Part shown: piece by piece, positions 13,815-19,191 of the stretch
How positions within the stretch are numbered: position 1 is the stretch's first letter
Layout: the number at the start of each line of letters is the position of its first letter
NCBI GenBank assembly: GCA_023412995.1
Contig: JAEZQS010000358.1
Span: forward strand, 1 to 19,191
Direction: 5' to 3'
Length of the DNA: 19,191 nucleotides
From: Pseudomonadota bacterium
Lineage (GTDB): Bacteria; Pseudomonadota; Gammaproteobacteria; Xanthomonadales; Rhodanobacteraceae
The notes under the pieces: generated by a model
What the model saw: the letters and a program-made list of their open reading frames with translations, nothing else
The model's database searches: none
What the model was told of the DNA's origin: nothing
Translations under genes and position numbers: made by a program

Positions 13815-16214
13815 TCATGCCAGCGCATCGCGCGGCGCCGTCGCGCAGGCGCGGCGCGCGGGCACGAGGCAGGCCACCAGTACGGTCGCGAGCAGCAGGG
13901 CGGCCACGCCGGCGAGGGTCGGCAGATCGTGCGCGGGTATGCCATACAGCACGCTGCCGAGCGCACGCGCCAGCGCGAGCGAGGCGATGCAGCCGATCGT
14001 GACGCCGAGTGCCCCGATGGCGGCGCCTTTGCGCATCACGAGCAGCGCGATGCGCCCGCGCGATGCACCGAGCGCCTGGCGCAGCGCGAACTCGTGCTCG
14101 CGTTGCCCCACCGCGAACGCCATCAGGCCGTACAGGCCACCGATCGCCAGCGCGAAGGCCATGCCGGCGAACGCGCCGAGCAGGGAAAGGCTGAAGCGCC
14201 GCTCCGACAGGGCCGCCGCGCGCAGATCCGCGAGCGGGACGAGGCGGTACGGCACATCGGCCGCCAGCCGCTGCAGCGCGTCGACCAGTCCGCCTGCGAG
14301 CGAGGCGAGCGGCAGGTCCGACCGCACCACGATGGCGAAGCCGGACGCGGCGAGCGGACGCTGGTCGAGGTTGACGTAAACGGTGCCCATGGGCATGCGA
14401 TCCAGGCGCCGTTCGTGGACGTCGCCGACCACGCCGACGATCGTCAGCGGGCGCAGGTCGCCGTCCATGTTGCCGTACTGGATGCGGCGACCGATCGGGT
14501 CCGCATCGCCGAACGCGGCATGCGCGGCGGCGGCGCTGATGACCGCGACATGGGTGCCGTCGGGGCGGTCGCGTCCGTCGAACGGTCGCCCGCCCAGCAG
14601 GCGGATGCCCGCCGCCTTGAAATAACCCGCACTGGCGACCCGGAACTCCGCATAGCCCCGCGTTGGCGTGGACGTCGCGACGGGATCGCTGACGCTGCCG
14701 TCCCAGAAGCCACCGTTGGCACCGTCGGCGCTGAGCGGCAAGGCATTGACCCCGCCCACCGCGGCGACACCGGGCAGCGCGGCGAAGGCGCGCATGAGTT
14801 CGTCGTAGCGGCGCGCATTCGCCGCGGCGGCGGCAGGGTCCTTCGTCCACGGCCGCGACAGCTCGACGGCCACGGCATGGGTCGCATCGAACCCCGGATC
14901 GACCGCGAGCAGGGCGAGGAAGCTGCGCCCGAGCAGCCCGGCCCCGACCAGCAGCACGGTCGTGAGGGCGGTCTGCCCCACCAGCAGCAGCATGCGCAGG
15001 CGAAGGTGCGAGCGTCCCGGCGACTGGCCGCGGCCGCTTTCGCGCAACTCGGCGATCGGCGTGCGCCTGCGCTGGCTCCACAGCACCATCGCGGTGGTCA
15101 CCAGCGCCACCACGGTCGCGGCGATCACGCCCGCGCCTACCACGCCGCCTCCAAGGCCGATCTCGTCCAGCCTCGGCAGCCCGGCGCCGCCGCCGCGCAC
15201 CAGCAGGCGGAGCGCAAACGCCGCGCCGGCGATGCCGATGGCACAGGCCGAGCTGGCAATGAGCAGGCTCTCGGCGAAGACCTGGCGAGCCAGGCGCGCG
15301 CCGCTGGCACCGAGCGCCGTGCGCACGGCGAATTCGCGCGCGCGCGCGCCGTTCAGCGAGAGCAGCAGGTTGGTCGTGTTGGTGACCGCGATGAGCAGCA
15401 GGAATGCCGTGCCGGCCGCGAGCAGCAGCAACGCGCTGCGCACCGGCGCCGCGACGGCGTCGGCGAGCGGCGTCAGGTCGAATGCCTGCGCGTCGATGTC
15501 GTCGCCGAACTGGCGCTGCAGGCGCGCGGCCAGGGTGTCCGCGGCGAGCCGTGCGCGCGGAAGACCCGCGGCATCGCGCAACCTGGCCACCGCCTCGAGG
15601 TTGTGCGCCGTGCGCGAAGGCCCGAACGCGTCGAGCATCGGCGTCCACGCCGCCGCACCCTGCGGAAAGGCGAAGCCCGGCGGCATCACGCCGATGATGG
15701 TCCAGCGTTCGCCACCGACTTCGACCGTCTGGCCGAGCACGTCGGGACGCGCGTGCAGCAGGCCGCGCCAGAGGCCGTCGCCGATGACCGCGACGTGTTC
15801 GCGCTCGCCGGCAGCGAACGTGCGGCCGAGCTGCGGTGCCACGCCGAACACGCGGAAGAAGTCGCCGCCGGCGATCGCGCTGGTCGCGCGCACCATCGAC
15901 GTGCCGGCGACGACCGGGCCTTCGAAGGCCATGTGGTAGCCGCTCGCCTCGAACGCCTCGACGTTTGCCGTCAGGTCGGCATAGTTGGGCCAGGCCATCG
16001 GCATGCGGTGGCCGTCGGCGCCGCGCTCGCGGATCTCGACGATGCGGTCGGGTTGCGGGTAGGGCAGGTCGCGCAGCAGCACCGCGTCGATCACCGCGCA
16101 GATCGCGATGGACGCGCCCAGCCCAAGCGCCAGCGTCAGCGTCGCGAACAGGGCGGTGCCGGGCCGCGCACGCAGGCTGCGCACGGCGAAACGGAAGTCC
16201 TGCTGCAGGCTCAT
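13815..16214 (-). CDS. FtsX/MacB-type ABC permease 3 (duplicated, ADOP-like), first in order
   Basis: A 799-residue permease and the first of the three in transcription order. TM1 is at 20-43, a periplasmic domain at about 50-258, TM2-4 at 260-285, 310-336 and 354-378, TM5 at 405-428 (LRMLLLVGQTALTTVLLVGA), a second periplasmic domain at about 435-672, and TM6-8 at 674-700, 727-750 and 765-784. Coupling motifs are ARAREFAVRTALGA (290-303) and QREHEFALRQALGA (704-717). The C-terminus, RRACATAPRDALA, is degenerate against the usual DP-x-x-ALR-x-E ending kept by the other two. The start is ATG 16214-16212 with GAGGGG five bases upstream; a 60-codon upstream extension overlaps the ATPase gene and is rejected. 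It shows clear divergence from permeases 1 and 2, so the three are old paralogs. Confidence 0.93.
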   Translation of the reverse strand: MSLQQDFRFAVRSLRARPGTALFATLTLALGLGASIAICAVIDAVLLRDLPYPQPDRIVEIRERGADGHRMPMAWPNYADLTANVEAFEASGYHMAFEGPVVAGTSMVRATSAIAGGDFFRVFGVAPQLGRTFAAGEREHVAVIGDGLWRGLLHARPDVLGQTVEVGGERWTIIGVMPPGFAFPQGAAAWTPMLDAFGPSRTAHNLEAVARLRDAAGLPRARLAADTLAARLQRQFGDDIDAQAFDLTPLADAVAAPVRSALLLLAAGTAFLLLIAVTNTTNLLLSLNGARAREFAVRTALGASGARLARQVFAESLLIASSACAIGIAGAAFALRLLVRGGGAGLPRLDEIGLGGGVVGAGVIAATVVALVTTAMVLWSQRRRTPIAELRESGRGQSPGRSHLRLRMLLLVGQTALTTVLLVGAGLLGRSFLALLAVDPGFDATHAVAVELSRPWTKDPAAAAANARRYDELMRAFAALPGVAAVGGVNALPLSADGANGGFWDGSVSDPVATSTPTRGYAEFRVASAGYFKAAGIRLLGGRPFDGRDRPDGTHVAVISAAAAHAAFGDADPIGRRIQYGNMDGDLRPLTIVGVVGDVHERRLDRMPMGTVYVNLDQRPLAASGFAIVVRSDLPLASLAGGLVDALQRLAADVPYRLVPLADLRAAALSERRFSLSLLGAFAGMAFALAIGGLYGLMAFAVGQREHEFALRQALGASRGRIALLVMRKGAAIGALGVTIGCIASLALARALGSVLYGIPAHDLPTLAGVAALLLATVLVACLVPARRACATAPRDALA

Positions 16215-16327
16215 GACCGCCCCTCGCGGATTGGTGTGCGGCCGGGTTCCGCGGCGGCGCCGGATGGCGAGGGTCGGGACCGCCTCCGGACGGCGTGGCG
16301 GAATGGTGGGATCGAGGCGGAGAACAT
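16211..16327 (-). CDS. Possible 38-codon leader ORF coupled to permease 3
   Basis: ATG at 16327-16325 is preceded by GGGAG seven bases upstream (16339-16335). It encodes a 38-residue Arg/Pro/Ser-rich peptide beginning MFSASIPPFRHAVRRR. Its TGA overlaps the permease 3 start as ATGA, an arrangement typical of translational coupling. There is no recognisable domain or membrane helix, and the composition is what translated GC-rich spacer gives, so it may be spurious. Confidence 0.25.
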   Translation of the reverse strand: MFSASIPPFRHAVRRRSRPSPSGAAAEPGRTPIREGRS

Positions 16328-16383
16328 GGCGGAGCTCCCGGAGGTGGCGGCGGGTCCGGAGATGGGTTTCGCGGGGTCGTTCT

Positions 16384-17133
16384 TCAGGCGCCAACCCGCG
16401 CGGGCCGGACCAGCCGCTGGTCTTCCTCGTGGCGCAGCCGGTGCATGGTTTCCTCGTCGACGATGCGGCCGTCGAACATGAAGATGCGCCGCTGCGCGAA
16501 ATCCGCGTAACGCGGATCGTGCGTCACCATGCAGATGGTCGAACCGGCCCGATGCAGTTCGTCCAGCAGGGCCATGACGGCCTCGCCGTTCTTCGAGTCG
16601 AGGTTGCCGGTCGGTTCGTCGGCGAGCAGGATCGAGGGCGCACCCACCAGCGCGCGCGCCACGGCGACGCGCTGCTGCTGGCCGCCGGAGAGCTGCGCCG
16701 GGTAGTGCTTCACGCGATGCGCCATGCCGACGCGCTCGAGGGCCGCAACCGTCCGTTCGCGCCGCTCGGCCTTGCCGACGCCGGCGCGGTAGGTGAGCGG
16801 CAACTCGACGTTCTCGAACACGGTGAGGTCGCCGATCAGGTTGAAGGCCTGGAACACGAAGCCGATTTCCTGGTTGCGGATCAGCGCGCGCTCGGAGGCG
16901 CCGATCGCGGCAACTTCGCGGCCGTTGAGCGTGTAGGTGCCCTCGCTCGGCGTGTCGAGCAGGCCGAGGATCGCCAGCAGGGTCGACTTTCCGCAGCCGG
17001 ACGGTCCCGAGATGGAGACGTATTCGCCCTGCGCGATGTCGAAGTGCACGCCGGCGAGGGCGTGCGTCTCCACCTCGTCGGTCAGGAACACCTTCTTGAT
17101 GCCGTCGAGGTGGATGAGGTTGTCGTTGCCCAT
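16384..17133 (-). CDS. MacB/LolD-type ABC transporter ATPase
   Basis: A 249-residue nucleotide-binding subunit. Walker A GPSGCGKS (43-50), Q-loop FQAFNL (Q95), signature LSGGQQQR (148-155), Walker B ILLADEP (168-174) followed by TGNLDS, and H-loop THD (H205) are all intact. It resembles the MacB/LolD/FtsE class, which works with FtsX-type permeases. The start is ATG 17133-17131 with AGGGGA nine bases upstream. The C-terminus carries about 20 basic residues beyond the core. It is the only ATPase in the window and lies between the adaptor gene (71-bp gap) and three permease genes (169-bp gap), so it presumably powers all of them. It lacks the fused permease of classical MacB. Confidence 0.96.
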   Translation of the reverse strand: MGNDNLIHLDGIKKVFLTDEVETHALAGVHFDIAQGEYVSISGPSGCGKSTLLAILGLLDTPSEGTYTLNGREVAAIGASERALIRNQEIGFVFQAFNLIGDLTVFENVELPLTYRAGVGKAERRERTVAALERVGMAHRVKHYPAQLSGGQQQRVAVARALVGAPSILLADEPTGNLDSKNGEAVMALLDELHRAGSTICMVTHDPRYADFAQRRIFMFDGRIVDEETMHRLRHEEDQRLVRPARVGA

Positions 17134-17159
17134 GGTGTCTGGTCCCCTGCTGCAGTGGG

Positions 17160-17175
17160 CGATCGCTTGCGATCG
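17160..17175. other. Hairpin between adaptor and ATPase genes
   Basis: A perfect 16-bp dyad, CGATCGC-TT-GCGATCG, in the 71-bp gap. It contains a GCGATCGC-like octamer overlap. It could form an intercistronic stem that tunes adaptor:ATPase stoichiometry, or be a protein site. Not followed by a U-tract. Confidence 0.4.
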
Positions 17176-17204
17176 TTCGGTATGGATGGCGGATAGGCTG
17201 CGCG

Positions 17205-18458
17205 TCAGTCGAGCCGGATGCGGTCGTGCTGGTCCCAGGCGCTGGTGTCGCTCAGTACCACCTGGTCGCCGGCCTTGAGCCCGTCGAGGACCTCGACCAG
17301 GTTGACCGAGCTCTTGCCGAGCCGGACGGGTACACGTGTGGCGATGCCGCTGGCCGGATCCAGGCGGAACAGGCGCACGTCCGATCCGGGTTCGCCGAAC
17401 GCGGGTCGCCCGACGTAAAGCACGTCCGGCAGGCGTTCGATCTCGATCGTGCCATCGACCGAGAGGTCCGGGCGCGCGCCGGGGGGCAGGGTGCCCTGGA
17501 GTTCGACGTCGACCTGCACGCTGCCGTTCTGCACGGCCGGATCCACGCGCAACACGCGGCCGTCGACGATGCCGTTGCGCGTGTCCACCCGCACGGCCTG
17601 GCCGAGGGCGACGTCCTTGGCCTGGGTTTCGGCGATGCGCAGTTCCGCCATCAGCTCGCCGGGCCGCGCGACGCGCGCGAGGTTGCTGCCAGCGGCGACC
17701 TGCTGGCCGGCTTCGACCGGCACCTGCTGCAGCACGCCGGCAATGCCGGCGCGCACGTGCAGGCGCTCGACCTGGCGCTGGCGCAGGTCGCGCGTCGCGG
17801 CCAGTTGTTCCAGGCGTGCCTCGGCCGCGGCGAGCTGCGCGGCGATGTTGCGGCGGAACTCGGCGACGCGCTGGCCTTCGATGTCGACGCGATAGTGCAG
17901 CTGCTCGAGTTCGATCAGGCTGCGCCGGTACTGCACGGCGGGAATGATGCCTTTCTCGGCCACGGACTTTTCCGACTCGGCCTGCATGCGTGCCGATTCG
18001 TAATCGGCTCGCGCCTGGGCCTCGGCGGCCTGGTGGTCGAGCAGGCGCGACTGGAGTTCGGTGCGTTTGGCGGCCAGGTCGGAACCGGCGGCCGTGACTT
18101 CCGCGGTGGCGGCCAGCAGGTCGCCCTGCAGTTCCGGGTTGCCGAGTTCCAGGATGATGGTGTCGGGTTCAACCTGGGCGCCGGGGCGGACCAGGATCTG
18201 CTCGACGCGTGCAGCGGTGTCGGCGGCGATCCAGCGGATCTCCTTCGGCACCAGCGTGCCGGGTCCGCGTACCTCGCGCAGCAGTTCACCGCGCTTGACC
18301 GTGCCGACCAGCAGCGAGGAGCGCTCGACCGTCGGCACCGCCGGGCCGAGCGCGGCCAGTCCGGCGCCGGCGGCGGCGACGAGGAGGAGGACGCCCGCGC
18401 CGATCATCATCTGCCGGCGGCGCTTGCGTTGCCTGAGTTCGGGGCGTGCGATGTCCAT
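17205..18458 (-). CDS. Membrane-fusion / periplasmic adaptor (HlyD/MacA-like)
   Basis: A 417-residue adaptor of a tripartite-type exporter. A basic cytoplasmic N-terminus (RQRKRRRQ) is followed by one TM anchor (about 17-40), a first lipoyl half (about 55-105, VRPGAQVEPDT), a long coiled-coil hairpin (about 110-225), a second lipoyl half (about 230-262, RAGIAGVLQQVPVEAGQQV), a beta-barrel (about 265-345) and a membrane-proximal domain (about 346-417). I prefer ATG 18458-18456 (MDIARPELRQRKRRR); ATG 18467 (MPRMDI) is equally possible because neither has a clear Shine-Dalgarno. The 93-codon open extension upstream reads through the promoter region. It is the first gene of the transporter cluster. 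No outer-membrane TolC-like partner is encoded in the window. Confidence 0.92.
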   Translation of the reverse strand: MDIARPELRQRKRRRQMMIGAGVLLLVAAAGAGLAALGPAVPTVERSSLLVGTVKRGELLREVRGPGTLVPKEIRWIAADTAARVEQILVRPGAQVEPDTIILELGNPELQGDLLAATAEVTAAGSDLAAKRTELQSRLLDHQAAEAQARADYESARMQAESEKSVAEKGIIPAVQYRRSLIELEQLHYRVDIEGQRVAEFRRNIAAQLAAAEARLEQLAATRDLRQRQVERLHVRAGIAGVLQQVPVEAGQQVAAGSNLARVARPGELMAELRIAETQAKDVALGQAVRVDTRNGIVDGRVLRVDPAVQNGSVQVDVELQGTLPPGARPDLSVDGTIEIERLPDVLYVGRPAFGEPGSDVRLFRLDPASGIATRVPVRLGKSSVNLVEVLDGLKAGDQVVLSDTSAWDQHDRIRLD

Positions 18459-18501
18459 GCGCGGCATCGGTGCAGGGAGCGTGCCATGCGCCGGCAGCGG
18501 C

Positions 18502-18517
18502 GAAAACCCGGGTTTTC
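18502..18517. promoter_or_regulatory. Perfect 16-bp palindrome upstream of the adaptor gene
   Basis: GAAAACCC/GGGTTTTC, a perfect dyad with no spacer, 43 bp before the adaptor start codon. It could be an operator for a dimeric regulator. The alternative is a weak terminator for dnaE2, but a stem with an adequate loop would be mostly A-U pairs. Confidence 0.45.
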
Positions 18518-18532
18518 CTGCGCTTTCGCAGG
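18517..18532. other. Hairpin CCTGCG-CTTT-CGCAGG
   Basis: A perfect 6-bp GC-rich stem with a 4-nt loop, directly abutting the palindrome at 18502-18517 (sharing base 18517). Together they form a double dyad in the dnaE2-adaptor gap. It may end dnaE2 transcription or shape the adaptor leader. Confidence 0.45.
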
Positions 18533-18545
18533 CACCGGCGTGCCA
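18529..18545 (-). promoter_or_regulatory. Sigma54-like promoter candidate (exact -24, off-register -12)
   Basis: On the minus strand TGGCACG matches the -24 consensus exactly. The following bases read CCGGTGCC, so the GC of the -12 element is one base closer than the strict sigma54 spacing (9 instead of 10 bases between GG and GC). It lies about 70-85 bp before the adaptor start. A sigma54-type regulator gene lies in the same region, which makes the site attractive but unproven. Confidence 0.3.
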
Positions 18546-18548
18546 CGG

Positions 18549-18564
18549 TGTCCGTTCCCGTACA
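18549..18564. promoter_or_regulatory. Imperfect dyad TGTCCG-N4-CGTACA
   Basis: Half-sites TGTCCG and CGTACA match as inverted repeats in 5 of 6 positions, with a 4-bp spacer. It sits just upstream of the sigma54-like -24 element. A candidate regulator-binding site only. Confidence 0.25.
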
Positions 18565-18627
18565 GCGGGTGACCACGGCCGAACGGTGCCGGACCTCGCG
18601 GTGTCCCACTGCGCGCATCCCCGCTCC

Positions 18628-19191
18628 TCAATGGAAATCACGCGAGGCGAACCCGAGTTCCGGCAGCAGGGCGCTGAAATCGTGCAGGCGGCGGGCAATG
18701 AGGTGGGTGACGCCGTCGCTGGATTCGAGCACGCCATCGACAGCCATCACGCGCGATTCGAGCAGCACGCGGTGCTGGCGCACGGCTAGGTCGCGCCAGA
18801 CCACGACGTTGACGATGCCTGTTTCGTCCTCCAACGTGACGAAGGTGACGCCCTTGGCAGTGCCGGGATGCTGGCGCACCGTGACGAGGCCGGCGCAGCG
18901 CAGGAAGCGGCCACGGTGGGCGGCGTCGAGCGTGGCGGATGCGGGCCGGACGCGGCGGCGCGCGAGTTCGCTGCGCACCAGCGACAGCGGGTGCGCGGAC
19001 AGCGACAGGCCGGTGGCGTGGTAGTCGGTCATCACGTCCTCGCGCAGGGAGGGCGTGCGCAACGCCACCGGCCCCTCGCGCAGCGTGGCGCCGTCCAGTA
19101 CCGGCGTCGGCAATTCCGCGCCGGCGCTGTCCCAGCGGGCGCGGTAGCGGTTGCCGCTGAGGCTGGCGAGGGCGCCGGCATCGGCCAGCCG
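18628..19191 (-). CDS. dnaE2: Error-prone DNA polymerase DnaE2 (ImuC), C-terminal part
   Basis: The minus-strand frame is open from the window edge to TGA at 18630-18628, giving the last 187 residues; the true start is outside. Readable family features are RLADAGALASLSGNRYRARW at the edge, DYHATGLSLSAHPLSLVR, and the OB-fold segment FLRCAGLVTVRQHPGTAKGV followed by TFVTLEDETGIVNVVVW, ending in the typical SRDFH. DnaE2 is the alternative alpha-subunit of SOS mutagenesis and works with ImuA and ImuB, which are usually encoded just upstream; here that would be outside the window. The apparent start at 19113 is a TTG inside the gene. The stop lies 169 bp before the adaptor start, so co-transcription is not required. 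Confidence 0.93.
   Translation of the reverse strand, partial: RLADAGALASLSGNRYRARWDSAGAELPTPVLDGATLREGPVALRTPSLREDVMTDYHATGLSLSAHPLSLVRSELARRRVRPASATLDAAHRGRFLRCAGLVTVRQHPGTAKGVTFVTLEDETGIVNVVVWRDLAVRQHRVLLESRVMAVDGVLESSDGVTHLIARRLHDFSALLPELGFASRDFH

Noticed and set aside
13638..16481. 947-codon plus-strand open frame, the longest in the window
   Set aside because: Antisense shadow of permease 3: no domain, no plausible start signal, and Arg/Ala/Gly/His-rich.
18459..18737. N-terminal extension of the adaptor to 18737
   Set aside because: It overlaps the end of dnaE2 in another frame and reads through the palindromes; the typical basic N-terminus plus TM anchor begins at MDIARP.

Overview
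The window looks like chromosomal DNA of a high-GC gammaproteobacterium, most likely Xanthomonadales/Lysobacterales (Lysobacter/Luteimonas-like). Reasons are the strong GC3 bias, which produces long antisense open frames; the GTAG-headed extragenic palindromes and CACGAAG-type nonamer repeats scattered between genes; and a DnaE2 polymerase tail, exonuclease I and oligoribonuclease of proteobacterial type. The genus assignment is inference from style, not from a marker gene.

Layout. Positions 1-1406 (+) hold the C-terminal part of a TPR-rich protein. Its 3' end converges on a DUF2461 gene (1692-2405, -), and a large imperfect inverted repeat (about 1439-1651) lies between them. Upstream of DUF2461 is a 711-bp gene-free block (2406-3116) packed with alternating palindromes and two long direct repeats, a BIME-like array. 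Next come two DEDDh exonuclease genes transcribed divergently: sbcB (3117-4550, -) and orn (4649-5218, +). orn overlaps by 38 bp, tail to tail, with a histidine kinase gene.

From 5181 to the right end everything reads on the minus strand. In transcription order: the end of dnaE2 (18628-19191, partial); a 169-bp gap with palindromes and a sigma54-like -24 element; a membrane-fusion adaptor (17205-18458); a MacB/LolD-type ATPase (16384-17133); three large, diverged FtsX/MacB-type permeases (13815-16214, 11330-13762, 8771-11188); a strong GC hairpin; a Cys-rich DUF6151/GFA-like protein (7992-8573); an NtrC-family response regulator with GAFTDA in place of GAFTGA (6602-7978); and a histidine kinase with two membrane helices but almost no periplasmic loop (5181-6569).

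How they may work together (inference): the adaptor, ATPase and permeases form a tripartite-type efflux or membrane-stress transporter. Each permease is already a duplicated (8-helix) molecule, so one ATPase and one adaptor could serve three alternative channels. The intramembrane-type kinase and its sigma54-type partner probably sense envelope stress and control the transporter, by analogy with Bce-like modules. This 3:1:1 transporter with an adjacent two-component pair is the most interesting unit here; the repeat array and the inverted repeat are the most interesting non-coding structures. No tRNA, rRNA, CRISPR array or intact insertion sequence was seen.
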